From Scortum barcoo (lineage: Eukaryota > Chordata > Actinopteri > Centrarchiformes > Terapontidae): a stretch of DNA of 64,000 nt. The translations under genes and the position numbers were made by a program. The number at the start of each line of letters is the position of its first letter. Within the stretch, counting starts at the first letter, position 1. The notes beneath the pieces were generated by a model. That model worked only from the letters and a program-made list of their open reading frames with translations, was not told the DNA's origin and ran no database searches. Of the stretch, positions 1 through 12,139 are shown one piece after another. The DNA lies in assembly GCA_023238725.1 (NCBI GenBank), contig CM041533.1, positions 26,563,068-26,627,067 on the forward strand, in the 5' to 3' direction.

Positions 1-467
1 TCAAAGTCTGGGATGGCACATTGAAAATACATGAATTGACAACATGCTAAATTATTTTTGCATATACTTCTTCAAATCTTTGTGTGCATTGCTACAATAT
101 GTTAAAATAAATACTGTGTGCTGCTGTCACTTCAAAATATATAGACTAAATTAATATTTTAAATGATGTGACTGCCCAGAAAAAGTTTGAAAATCACTGC
201 ACCACAGTCAGTCGTAGTCATAAAAAATCAATACATATCAGTAAACTGTTGTACTAGTGCCTTAATTCATATATCTAAAAATCAAAGTAAATATTAATCA
301 ATAAATATTAAAGGAGAATACCACAGATTTTGACATGTGCGTCCACTTCACATAAAATATGGGCCATGTGTCAAAAACAGTAAGTGGTATCGTTATGATT
401 GCAATTTCATACTCACTTATTATTGTGATACACCTCCAGGGAATGTGCAGCAGAAGTCAACAAAAGC

Positions 468-470
<3 letters not shown>

Positions 471-518
<48 letters not shown>
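471..518. repeat. (TA)n microsatellite
   Basis: Uninterrupted alternating TA tract of about 46 bases in AT-rich surroundings. The short frame across it, with repeated Ile-Tyr codons, is an artefact of the repeat. Confidence 0.95.
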
Positions 519-520
<2 letters not shown>

Positions 521-1008
521 GAAAATGTCACATGACAGGCAGTTCCATTGTGTCATACAGTCAAACTGTTTCAGACATCATGCAAAAGACCTTCTCCACT
601 ACCAAGCATTAAAACATTAAAGAAACCCAAACCAGGTAAATGATCTTTGAAACCAAGCTTACTGACAGAAACAGTCCTCTTCTCATGTTCCCACAGAAAA
701 CACATTTGTTTTCTGTTGCACATTGCTTCCAACCCAAAGTTCTGACAAACACTGCAGTAGACAATGGCTGCTGACAGACAGGATTGTAAGAGTTTTCTGG
801 ACAGAAGGAGGAAGAAACAGAGGCGTAACATTTCATTTTGGCTTTTAAATGGCTGACATAGAGGGCTGTAGTTGCTCACTCCTTCTTCTGATTGGCTAAT
901 AGGGAGGCCTCCCATCGCTGCGCCATGGTGTTCTGTCGTCGTGGCACCGAAGAGAGGGAGGGGGGGAACTGGAGGGAGGGGGAGATTCAGCTAAACCACT
1001 GGAGTCAA

Positions 1009-1082
1009 GATGGATAGATAGATGGATGATTTTCATGTTTGGATGGATTATTGGATGGATGGATGGATGATTGATGGATGGG
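1009..1082. repeat. GATA/GATG tetranucleotide tract
   Basis: Imperfect runs of gata, gatg and ggat units. Similar ggatggatg tails end many fish LINE/SINE copies, so this could be the tail of a decayed element, but no body is recognisable. Confidence 0.7.
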
Positions 1083-2112
1083 AAAGAGAAATGTGCAAAG
1101 GGTGGGATAGTTGGAGGTATTATTGGACGGAGGGATGCAAGAGTGATGGTTAGATGATAAAATGAACCGAATAATGAATATATTTGCTAAATTGTGAACT
1201 AATGGATTAAAAAGTTAATCAGTCCAGCTGATTAACAAATCAGAAAGTTCACAATTAATAAAGGTCACCAATGAATGAATGAGTAAAGGAAGAAATGAAT
1301 TACCCAACATGGCAATTGCAAAAGAAAGAAATTGAACATTTGAACACGACTTTCATGCCAGGTACTAATCCAACACAGTGAAACACAATCAGCAGCAATG
1401 TAACAGTATACAAGTCATGATACTGTATATGTGTGACAGGAGTTAAATATGTGACTGAATATTACTGTCAGGGAATAGAATATTATTTTGTCCTTTTGTC
1501 CTCATTTTTCATGAATATGTGAATAAAGCTGCACTCAACAATATTTCTATATAAACAATGGATCGAAACAGAGCATTTTAGCCTTGGTCATGCAACAAAA
1601 CATTTGTCATAACAACTGTAATACCTTTTAAAGTTGTCAATATGCCAATGCTGAGCTGTCAGCTTGTTGTGCTGCCCCCATGTGGCCACAAAATATTAAT
1701 TCATTCAGCTTTAAGGATGTTGGGTGTTCAACAGAGCATTTAGTGCCCAAGTGCTGAAGAAAGAAGCCTCTAGGAAGTTTAATGATAGAGGGGATCGTAT
1801 GCTGCTGCCTGTATAGCCCCTTAAAGCATATTTGTGGTTTACAGTTACTAGATCAGGTTACTAGAGCGCATGGAAATGTGTTCTCTGTTTATCTGTGCTA
1901 TCTGGTTTCAGTCAGAGCCACACGTGGCAGATAACTTTTAACTGGAGGATGATGTGTAAGATAAGTGGATATAGATACATATGAAGATACATATGTTTTC
2001 ATACTTCCTGTTTACTTTGATACAGAGACTGTGGCATGCATCTTTGTCTTCGGATAGATAGATACTGTAGATAGAGTTTGTGTGTGTGTATGTGTGTCAG
2101 CCAACCTTGTGG

Positions 2113-5100
2113 TCACAAGACAAACTGGATCGTTCCATTTTTCGGGTCCTTGAGGGGGACGAAGGAGAGGAGACAGATCTGTCCTGAACCTCTGGCACTG
2201 AAATAAAACAAAGGGTACAAAAAGACCACTTGATCAAGAGAAAAGAATGATCTTTTACTATCATTTAATAATCTGCAGACAGATATCTGATATCTCTACA
2301 AATATTTTTGTCGTCCCACACACCCAGTATTGAATAGTGCTCTGTTCAACAATGGATTGAGAATGGTGACCACGCACTATCGCATCTATGTAAACCTTTC
2401 AATTATTACTAAAACTATTTTCAATCCCAAACTATAAATTCACAGAACTATGGCAAAGCCCACAAAATAGTGGGAGCAGCTACTCAATTGGCTCAGTTTG
2501 ACTCGTGCCTAGTCGATGGAAAATTCTGTGACCTCTTATGATAAATTCTGAACATGAATCACTTGAGCAGAACTCCTAGTAATGTTTCTGATAACTCTAC
2601 GTACCGTTGTAACTGATGCTATCGTTCAGGCCCGGAGACACCAGCACAGTATCGTACCTCTCTCTCCCTCTCCTCCACTCCTCCTCCCTCCTCCTCCTCC
2701 ACATCTCCTCCCTCTGCCTCCTCCACTCTTCCTCCCTCTGCCGCACCATGCGGATCTCTTGCTCCACCAGAGACTGGCTGCTGAGGGAGCGCAGCTTAAA
2801 AAACGGATTGGATGAGAAAGTGCTCTCCTGCGTTTCCATGGATGCGGGGGCAGAGCTTAGGCAGAACTCGGACGCGCTGCGAATGATCAGGTTGGAGGTT
2901 TCCACAACGATGACGTTGGCGGAAGGTACCGCATCCAGGCTCGACGGCCAATCAGAGAGGCCCCCAATTGCAGAGGAGAGTAAGCGGTTCCTGGAGGCGG
3001 AGCTGGAGCAGTCGGGCTCCAGGATAATGACATTGTTTGCTGTCATTTCATGGTAAATAGATCTGGGAAGGGAGGAGGAGCAGGAAGGGGATGGGGAGAT
3101 GGACAAGGTAGGGGTGCGGCAGGCTGGAGGTCTGGGTGGAGAACGTCCTGTCTGCAGGGTGGATGGTCTGAATAGGGAACAGAAAAATAATCAACATGGA
3201 AGTTTCATCTTGGCTCAGTTCATCAGGTCCACAGCAGAGGGAAACAATGTTTTATCAACAGAGCTTTGTGATCTCATACTGTACAATCCTATAACTGGAT
3301 ATTTATTAGTCTCATATCTTTAAAGTTAAACTAATATTTTTACGTGAACAGTGAATATAATGCCTCTGTGTAATGTGAAAACTTTTGCTGACAGTGATGA
3401 AACCATCAGAGAATTATTACTAAATCTGCAGTTCCCCTCAGCTCGACAGACAGACTTTGGTCATGTCATGTTTTCCTCTCTGTTCCTCAAGCCTCATTTC
3501 AGACCCAATATCTCCCTTCTGTTCTCCGGTAACACCTTTTCTCACCAGTCACCTCACCTGAGCTTCCCCACCCATCTCCTCACCTGCATCCCTTTTCCTC
3601 ATCAGCCCCTCAGCACTCACACTGGTTCAGTTTTACTCATTCTCTGCCAGTTTGTCTGGTGTGTATTGCCCTGCTTTCTCGTGTTCTGATTAACTATTTT
3701 TCCTCCTGACCTTTGGACTTTGGATTCCCTTGCCTGCCCTTCATCAGATTTGTTTGTCTGATCTTCTGGTTTTGACCCTGCCTTCCTTTTAAGCTGAGTA
3801 AAGCTGAACTTTCTTTCTCTCTGTGTCATGCATTTGGGTTCAGGTCTGCCAGTTTCCTTGAGACATTCCACTGCAGAGCATGTTAGTCCCTTTGAGCTCA
3901 CTGTTTTGGTTTATCATCCTGCATACAACACTCACAGCAGGTTGTTTTCAGCAAAAAAGCTCTAACAAACCCACTATATGCTTAACAGGAGCTTCAGTTA
4001 GCAGCTTGCTCAGCAGCTGAAGAGCTGGATATTGTCCTCAAAACCAGTGCGCAAGTTAGCACAGGTTTAACACAGTTATCATGGGGCAGCTGACATCTTG
4101 ACATCTGACAACAATACCTTTCTAATATGGTGTTGTGCATTTGTTCCTCTGACATCAAGAGGCCAAAAACATTTGATGAAGCTTTAAATTTCCCCATTTT
4201 CATTTAAAATATTTCCCTCAAAGTTAAAAACAGGTTATAGACTCAAAGCCACAATATATTTAACTCCACATTGTGATAAAGAGCAAAGAGAGTTCTTTGA
4301 AATGTTTTCCATTCTCAGACTGACAGCCAGTGGTTTTCATAGCTACAACTTATAGTTACAGTTGGCAGCTCAATATTTACCTCACTTAACCTGCACTCTG
4401 TTTCCCAAAGGCTTTGATGATCTTTGTCTTATTTCAAGTCTCTGGGCCAAGGTCATCGTCTTAAAAGGCTTAAAATGCACAGCTGTGCAGCTGTGTTCAG
4501 GTACTGACAGGGTCACATCCATGAAGACTCTCCTGAGATTTATCCCAAGCCCACATTCCCCTACACTGCCTGATGCAAACCCAGTCTATGACACTCCTCT
4601 CTGCATGAAGGCTGCATCATACTGCTGTGTAGGGTTATTTATGGGTTTATTTCTTGTTTTTTGTTACCTGGGTATAGTCAGGCCCTGTGTAATCATCCCC
4701 CTCTCCCTGCGGTGTCGTTCCTCTCTCTCCAGAGTCAGTCGGATCTCTCTCTCCACTGGAGTCTCAGGCTCCTCCAGGGGACTGCGGAATGACGAGTCAT
4801 CCAGGCCGGAGTCCTCTGAACTGGGGGACAGGGTGGAGGACAGTGGGGGCTCCCTAGGCACTGGTGGATGGACCTCCCTTTGCAGAGGAAACACAGCAAT
4901 TTTAGATGAATGAAAAGTGAAAGCCAACAAGACACAAGAGTTGACTTTCCATTTTATTGTTGAAAATGTTCAGAGAAATGTGTTTTTGGGGTGGATTTAT
5001 TCAGTCTCTTCTTATTCATGTCACTGCCTCTATGGTGACTAGTATGTATGTGACTAAGTATGGCTTTGTTCATACTTCACAGTCATTTTGAACAATTATT

Positions 5101-8100
5101 CTTTTGATTTACAAACATTTCATAAAATATTGGGAAATATTACACCTTATTGGTAAAGCCCAATAAGGCATTCTCAAATATCTTGTTCCATCCAAACCTT
5201 ATTCAAAATTACGAATAGTACTCAGTTTACTATCACATAAAGTGAAGGAAAGCAGTTATCAAAATAATTTATTTTAATAATTATTATTTTTCTGTCTATC
5301 AACTAGTTTCAGCTCTACAGCATGCTCTCTAACAAAACAGGGATCCATACAAAACAAGGACAAACGCAAAAAGGAAAAAAAGGACTTTAGCAAACCATAT
5401 GCAGGTATACATAGAACACATAAAGAGCCCTGGCACTGGGTTGAGTTAACCCTTCTTGATTCCAATGCAGTTTTAGTTCATTAAAGGGAATATGTATGTC
5501 TTCACTAGTATTAAAGAAACAACATTTGAGTCAGAAAATCTGTTGAAACACAATCAGCTATAAGCACAGTATATACTGCAGTGTAGAAGTGTGGCATTGT
5601 GCAAGACCAAACCAACTTATCACTTTTAGCACAAAGTTGCAATTGAAATTCATAGCTAAAACAAAAAAGTGATAAGTGTCAATAAAAAACATCTAAACAA
5701 TATAAACTTGTATTTGTACATGAAGTTGTTCAATTTAAAATGTTTGTTTTATGAATTAATTGCATTTTCTGTCAGCAGATAAAGTTTTGTCAGTCAAAGT
5801 TCAAAAGTAAGAAAAGTAGAGCTGTTAGTGCCTCCAGGATTTCCTACCTGTGTTTGAGTCGGGGGCTGCGGGTGGGAGGGTACAGTGACGTGTGGGTTCC
5901 CTGGAAGCTCCCTTGAGTTCTGAGCCCTGGTTTGGGAATTGGCTGACCTTTGACCTCCTCCTCCATCTTCCTCCACTGCTGGCGAGCCAACAGAAAGTCC
6001 ACATGCTCAGAGGAGACATTTTCACTCAGGGTCTCTTGGTGGACACGGAAATCTAGAGGAACCTGATGAAAGGATGAGGTTCAGGATTAGATTACTCAAC
6101 ACATAACTGGGAGGCATTTTCAGTCTCAGACACACATTTGAAGGAGCCCAGCATAGACAAGCACTTTTATATGAGAACATCAATACTATCACAAAGAGAC
6201 CAAATTAATCCTCGGATGTGCTAAAGGATGTAGACCTTCACAAGAATGAGGCCGAATATGAAGGTACGACTCAAGTATTGGATGACTCATATATTCTGAT
6301 GATGCTGTCTGTATAGCAGCGGTTCTCAATTATTTTCTGTCATGCCCCCCCTAGGGGACAGAAATATTTTTCACGCCCACGCCCCCACTGAATTGAAATA
6401 CTATTGAGAACCTTATAATATTTATTTATTTATCTGTACAAACCACTGTATGAGTTGCTGACACCAGCATTCTGCATACAATCACCTGATTATCAAAATA
6501 GATTAATAAAATGAGCTGAGATAACAGAGAGATAACAGAGAAAAAAGTGCAAATGGTTCACTGGGATGTGCATTTTTATAGACTTAACACAGTAACATTC
6601 AAAACTTTTTTAAACTGTAAACATTGGTCACTTGTCAGCTTCATCAGCTTATTCCTTTTCAAAAAGGTACAGTGGTACCTTGACTTACGAGTGTCCCAAC
6701 TAACGAGTTTTTTGAGATACGAGCCGTCTCTCGGCCGATTTTCTTGCTTTGAGTTGAGAGCTAAAACTCGAGTTACGAGCAAGCTTCAGATGTCCCACCA
6801 TTAGTTGGAGCAGTGAACGCCACAGTGAGCATCCCGAGTCATCCCGAGTCACTTTAACCAGTCAGCTCGCAGCAGAAGCAGTGGAGCCTCGCCACTATTT
6901 GAGAAACACTGCTGTATAGTAACATCATGTGGTCCATCATCAGACAGAATTTTACCATGAATAATCTACAGTAGCTTAAACTTTGATGTATTCAATTTCA
7001 CAGGCACTTTTTGAGAAATGCATTTTTATATCTTGAGTATGTGATAAACACTGAAACACAGTCATCACTTGATTTGGGAACTTGGGATGTAATGCACTTG
7101 CCTTGTACTTGGTTCAGCAGAAATTCTTTTCTCCATAGGGGAAGCACTGGCTAGCACATGCTCAGTGTAAGCCTTTTTGTGTTATATACTGTGATCAAGG
7201 TGAACTAAAGAATTAACTTGTTCACTGTTCTACTTAGGCACTGATGAATTACTTCAGTTATCAAATTTAAAGGGTAATCCTAATAGTTACTTGTCTTTAA
7301 CAGTCTTAACGTTTGTTCATTTGTCCCACAATCCAGTTTCGAATATAATCTTTAAAGGTCCTAAATATTCAGTGCCAGTAGTTGCTGCAATAGAACACAG
7401 GATCTCAGCCTCCACCATGTGTGTTCTAATGTAATTAGTCTCCCTTTGACCATAGTGACTGGAGGGGAAATGTACAGAGGAGAGGGGGAAAGACTGGAGA
7501 AAAATATTGTGCATGTAGTGCACAGTTATGGAAATATGGAAATTCAAGGATTGCTGGATTGAGCATAGAAGATAATATGGAATACTGTTTATCTTTAACC
7601 CCTTACAACTAATCACCACATTTCCTGTGGGGGAAGGTAAATAGTTCATTTAGGTCTTGTATCCAACGTTTAAGCTCTTAGTTACCTAAACAGAGGAGAA
7701 CGTCTTACCTTCCTGTCGGGGTCTGTGGAGCTGGTAGTGGAGCTAACAGAAGGAGACCGCAGGAAAAGATCTCTCCTCAACCTCATCTGCTCTTCATCAT
7801 CATCCCTTTCTCCACTCCTCTCCTCCTGCTCCTCCTTTACTACCTCCTCTCTCCGCTCCTCTGCTCCACTCTTTACTTCTGCCTCATCCTCTTCCTCTCC
7901 TCTCTTCTCATCTTCACCTCCTTTTGCCTCTTCCTTGCTCTCTCCATCACAGATACTATCATGAATCCCTCCGCCTGCTTCTTCCTGGTTGGTTACATCA
8001 CAGGATGCAATGGCAGACCACTGGTCCTCCCCTGCATCGCTGTCAGAGTACACAATGGCCAGCTCAGCTTGAAGGCAGTCACTAAGGTGACCGTCGCTGA

Positions 8101-9006
8101 GGTCATCTCTGTTGCAGAGGTCGTGACCCCAGGCATCCTGTGACACGGCCGCCACAGGCTCCTCTGAAAGGTCTGAGGAGACTATCAGAGGCTCTGATGA
8201 TGAGGGACACACTGGACTGTCAGAGACGAAGAGGAGCTCTGACAGATCATTGTCCTGTATCTCTCCCACTGTCTCTCTTATCCATTCATTGTCTTCTTTT
8301 GTGTCCCCTCTGTCTCCATCTTTCCCCTCTGTTTCTCCACTCCCTTCTTCTTCATCTACTCGGTTTTCTCCCCCTTCATCTTCTCCTTCTATATCTTTTC
8401 TCCCCCAACCTTCGCTCTCTGTTTCTCCTTTACTACCATCTTCTTCCTCTACATCTCTTCTTCCCCAATCTTCACTCTCTATTTCTCCTGTACTTCCATC
8501 CTCTCCCTCTCCCTCTCTACTTTTCCTCTTCCTTCTTCTTCCTCTATTTTTTCATTCCCTTCTTCTTCTCCTTCTCCTTCTCCTCTTCCTCCATCTACTC
8601 CCTCCTCCCTTCCTCTCTTGGCATCTTGTTCTTCTTTGTTTTCACCTCCTTCTTCCCTTACCTTATGCTCTCCTATCTCAAAAACAAGATAGTCACACTC
8701 ATCTCCATCTGTTTTTCCATCCTCTTCCTTTGGAGCTTCTTCTTCCTCTAGTTCATCAGTGATTGGCTGCTGCACCCCATGGATCTCTGAGTAATGTCCC
8801 TCTACTTCCTGGCTATGCCAGCTCACCAAGTTTTCTCTGTCCAGAGTTGTTGGTGGTGGCGATGAGCTGATCTCCATGGTAACTGGATCCGTTAGCTGTA
8901 TTGGAGTGGGAGAGTCGTTTACAGCGTTATTGTTGCTGGAGCTACCGTTGTCTAGGTTACCGTCTGTTAGCTCAGCTGTTGTCCTTCTTAGCCCAGCTGT
9001 GGCTCT
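2113..9006 (-). CDS. AKAP2/MISP-family C-terminal-domain protein (exons; frame broken once)
   Basis: Minus-strand exons in transcript order: 9006-7709, 6062-5848, 4877-4668, 3062-2658, 2197-2113. Each has GT/AG sites, and phases agree from 7709 onward (0, then 2, 2, 2). Conserved modules: LLARQQW in 5848-6062; ETPVEREIRL followed by a charged helix in 4668-4877; VETSNLIIRSASEF, NPFFKLRS and SLVEQEIRMVRQREEEW in 2658-3062. These are hallmarks of the AKAP2 C-terminal family, which includes the MISP actin/spindle regulators. The first exon is acidic and Glu/Gly-rich. It is 1298 nt but must be a multiple of three, so one frame change lies in 8482-8551. The first Met in this exon is at 8875-8877; the true start may be in an upstream exon I could not find. 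The last exon (about 28 residues) is less certain. A-kinase binding or actin binding is inferred from the family only. Confidence 0.6.
6317..6911. mobile_element. Non-autonomous hAT-type element, 8-bp TSD, in an intron
   Basis: The ends are inverted repeats (cagcggttctcaa on the left, ttgagaaacactg on the right). They are flanked by perfect 8-bp duplications ctgtatag at 6309-6316 and 6912-6919, as expected for hAT transposition. No transposase frame is present. Inside, a segment starting after TA at 6668-6669 matches the end of a second element type. The same composite occurs inverted at 30237-31351. Confidence 0.85.
8290..8551 (-). repeat. Acidic imperfect repeat in the large exon of the AKAP2/MISP-like gene
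   Basis: Read on the minus strand in the frame that leads into the 7709 donor, this stretch gives imperfect copies of a unit of about 20 residues containing a WG or GWG core, S/T-E residues and an acidic run. Two clear cores lie near 8462-8467 and 8402-8407. The plus strand is pyrimidine-rich (tc/ttc), so long plus-strand frames here are shadows. Confidence 0.6.
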
Positions 9007-9314
9007 CTGTGAATACAAACACTTGATTATAAACTGACAACTCGATTACAGCGTGAATACTCATACACTTTAGTTTAATACATTATTGAAGTTATTTCTA
9101 CAATATGTGAATGGAAATCCGTTCCTGCTGAGTAAAGATTAAGGAAAAAATAAGATGACCAAATAAAATACTCATGGTGAGACATATTTATGACATGTAA
9201 AGACACGATTTGGATTTTCAAATTAAAGTTATGAAAGGATAAAAGATACCTTTGATAGCACAGTGTTTGTATTAAGGGCCCAGCTTTGAACTAGTTCAAG
9301 TCCTATCTTAAACA

Positions 9315-10440
9315 TTGGTCATATTCAGTGGCTATAGGTCAGATTTCCTCTTCCTCTTCCTGTCTCCTATGGGCTTCCTTAGGGATCCATCCTGGGGCCA
9401 GTTCTATTCTGTCTGTTCATATTCGTTTTTGGTAACATTACTAGGAAGTATAACATCTCCTATCACTTCTATGCTGCTAATTCATAACTGTACCTCCCAC
9501 TAAAATCGAGTTATTCCCGACAGCCTTACCTGGACTGTTTCAAGGACATTAAAAGACAGATGGCAAATACTTTCTTTTAGCTAAACAATAATTAAACCTA
9601 AGTAATTATCTTTGGTCTTTCCAAGTCCAGACGTAATCTTGTCAGTAAGTTAGACCTTGCCCCATATTTGAAGTGACATGCAAGAAACATTGGTGTTATC
9701 TAGCTCTGAGTGCAGTTTGATTAACAAACCAGTTTTGTTGTTAAAAATTGTTTCTATCAGTTAAGAACCATTTCCTAACGCAAGCCAATTCTGTCTTTCC
9801 ATAATATGGAAAAAGTAATTCACGTTTTCATTACATCACAATGGGACTAAAGTCCCTATACCTATGGCCTACCCCAGTCCTCATTAACATCGTGCAAATG
9901 GTTCAAATGCAGCAGCAAGGGTGTTGACATATTATTCCTATATTATCCTCTCCTCATTTGCTCCCTGTTCAATTTAGAATTCATTTTAAGACCCCATCTT
10001 GTTTTCAAGGCTCTTAATGGTCAGGATCCATCCTCTATCACAGACCTCACTCATGAGCACTCAGCTCCTAGGTCTCTTAGATCTGACAACAAATCCCTCC
10101 TGTATCTCCCATGGTCATGACTAAAGCTAAAAGGTGACAGAAGCTTTGCTATTGTTGCTCCAGACATGCCCCCTCAATCTCTTTTTAAATCTAGGCTAAA
10201 GGCATGTTTTATTCACTCGCCTTTTTGGCCCACTAATCTTTTAATCTGTTGTGTTTATAACTCTGTAATTTGTCTCTTTTTGTCCATAGCTGTTGTTTGT
10301 AGGTTTCTCTTGTGATTTTACTTTTTATATTTTAATGTTCTTTTGTACAGCACCTTGGTGCAATCCATTTGTACAGCACTTCAGTCAGCTTAACTGCGTT
10401 TTAATGTCTTCTAGAAATAAATTTAAATTGATTTCATACT
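9315..10440 (+). mobile_element. Decayed non-LTR retrotransposon (L2/CR1/Rex-like)
   Basis: Frameshifted remnants of a LINE reverse transcriptase C-terminal region. Near 9385-9500 the sequence reads like GSILGPVLF and then an SYHFYA segment corresponding to the catalytic YADD motif. Near 9930-10200 it resembles the downstream FK..LNGQ and PSLFKSRLK segments. The copy is full of stops and ends in an A/T-rich tail. It lies in the long upstream intron of the minus-strand gene. Confidence 0.65.
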
Positions 10441-11524
10441 TACTGCATTTTTTTATATTATGTAGATTTACTATCTAAAAATGTTGGTTTACAATCTCAT
10501 AACTGTAACTTTAAAAAATACAGTCATAATTTTCACTGTGTATCACAATACTGTGATTTGGTCTTACTTTAAAATTGTATGGTCCTATTTACTGACTCAT
10601 GTGTTTGAATGATTTTGACCTATAAAGACTACTATTGGATGGGCTTGCTATTTCCTCAAACTTTATATCTTAGTGAAAAAATAATCAGCTTCAATAGTGT
10701 ACAGGATCGTTGTGGTTTTCGAAGTTACATCCACACTGACACACATACAGCTCTGTGCACATACAGACATGGAGCTCCATGCACTACATACAGTACACCC
10801 AGTAGAGTAGATTAAAGCAGTGTAAATGCCCTGTAAATGTTTGATGAGCTAAACTCAAGCCTTCATATCGTTGCCATGGTGGCAATGCGTTGGCTGTGAG
10901 TGGGTTAGCAGATTATTATGGTCTGTCGTTCCAGGCATGTGCTGGTGACAGACGGGAGGCGTTGCTACGGCAACACTAAGTATAGATGCAGAGGCAGGCA
11001 AGCTGCTAAAGTCATTTTTCTTTCGGTTAAGTCACAATGAGTGCAGAAAAGGAATCGAGTTATACAGCAGAAATTCCTCATATGAATAAGTGAATATGTG
11101 GACAACTTACATGTACTTCCTGAGCTGCATTATAATAATATAGATGTGATGGAATCATAGATGCATTGAAGTTAACCTGATAACATTTACAAAAACGAGA
11201 CCTACAAGTACTGCAGAACGTACTCCAGCTTCAGAAGACCATGTATTTGCATAAGAAAATTTAATGTCTAACATTTCATTTCATCTCTCATACTGTTGAT
11301 ATTTGTGAACCCCTAAGTTTCTGCTTTTCAGTATGTCTGAAAAATTTGATCTGTGTTGACAAAGACCACACATCAGGGTTAGGCTTAGGGGTCCAACTCC
11401 ATCATCGCTGCATGTTGGGACAGTGAATGACTGCATGAATGATTTACTGGGTGTGTAGGTGCTGCTGTGTCATTCAGTCCATTTATTCACAATATAGCCA
11501 AAGCTTCAATTCTCACAGCATGTC
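10441..11524. other. Intronic/non-coding, nothing recognised
   Basis: Presumed intron of the minus-strand AKAP2/MISP-like gene, between its CpG-island promoter and the large exon. I see no exon with family resemblance, no RNA gene and no complete repeat here. Confidence 0.4.
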
Positions 11525-11690
11525 ACAACATCTGGGGAGGGATTGGAGAGTTATTAGTTGCGCAGCAGCTCTCAGCTTTAATCCATGCTTCCGATCACTG
11601 TCTGCCTGGATTTGAACTGGCAACCTTTTGGATTACTGGTTGACCTCTCTAACCTCTGTCAACTTGCACAACTTCCCCTTGAACTTCAGA
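11525..11690 (-). mobile_element. tRNA-derived SINE remnant
   Basis: On the minus strand there is a tRNA-like promoter: an A-box-like ttagagaggtcaaccagta, then a B-box-like gttcaaatcc about 30 bases later, with a non-tRNA body downstream. The layout fits a tRNA-derived fish SINE, not a functional tRNA, because no cloverleaf acceptor stem can be drawn. Confidence 0.5.
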
Positions 11691-11784
11691 TTTAAATTTT
11701 GCCAGTATCTACACAGAATTAGATGAAACAGATTCACTCCTATTCTCAAACCTCTGTCATCACCAGCATAATTTAGTCAGACAT

Positions 11785-11811
11785 CTGTGTGTGTGTGTGT
11801 GTGTGTGTGTG
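11785..11811. repeat. (TG)n microsatellite
   Basis: Perfect TG dinucleotide tract. Confidence 0.95.
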
Positions 11812-12139
11812 GGAGGATTACAGAGACGCTTAAGGCATCATGCGTTTTATCGAAGATGAGGAATGAGAAAGTGAGGGCATGTTCATGCTCATCAGTAAGC
11901 ACTCATCAGCTCACTCCTGTTCTGTTCACTTCTTTTTTAATGCGGTGGTGTTCCGCTCAGCCACATCAGCTCCATCCTGCTCTGATCCATTTTATTCTCT
12001 CTCATCAGAGTAGTTATATTCTCATGGTTCTTTTCTGCTACAGTGTTCAGTCACAGGAGAGCCCAGCCAACCTGTTATATAAGACAGCATCCCAAAATCG
12101 GGCAAAGCACCAAAATCGTGACAGATAAGAACACACACA

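Larger units (their letters stand above)
1..2112. other. Non-coding stretch downstream of the AKAP2/MISP-like gene
   Basis: AT-rich sequence with no open frame resembling a protein and no splice-bounded exon that I can support. It holds a (TA)n microsatellite near 470-518 and a GATA/GATG tetranucleotide tract near 1009-1082. The right part should contain the 3' UTR of the minus-strand gene ending at 2113. I could not fix its polyadenylation site. Confidence 0.6.

Noticed and set aside
337..519. Short frame ending in repeated Ile-Tyr
   Set aside because: It runs into the (TA)n microsatellite; not a gene.
3480..3860. Possible dispersed repeat in an intron of the AKAP2/MISP-like gene (ctcacctg-rich, then tctgcc-rich)
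   Set aside because: It looks like common fish repeat sequence, but I could not define ends, a family or a second copy in this window.
8140..8762. Two long plus-strand frames rich in Leu/Ser/Pro/Phe
   Set aside because: Antisense shadows of the GA-rich acidic exon on the minus strand; low-complexity only.
11525..11690. tRNA gene on the minus strand
   Set aside because: A- and B-box-like sequences are present but no acceptor stem or proper anticodon arm forms; a tRNA-derived SINE explains it better.
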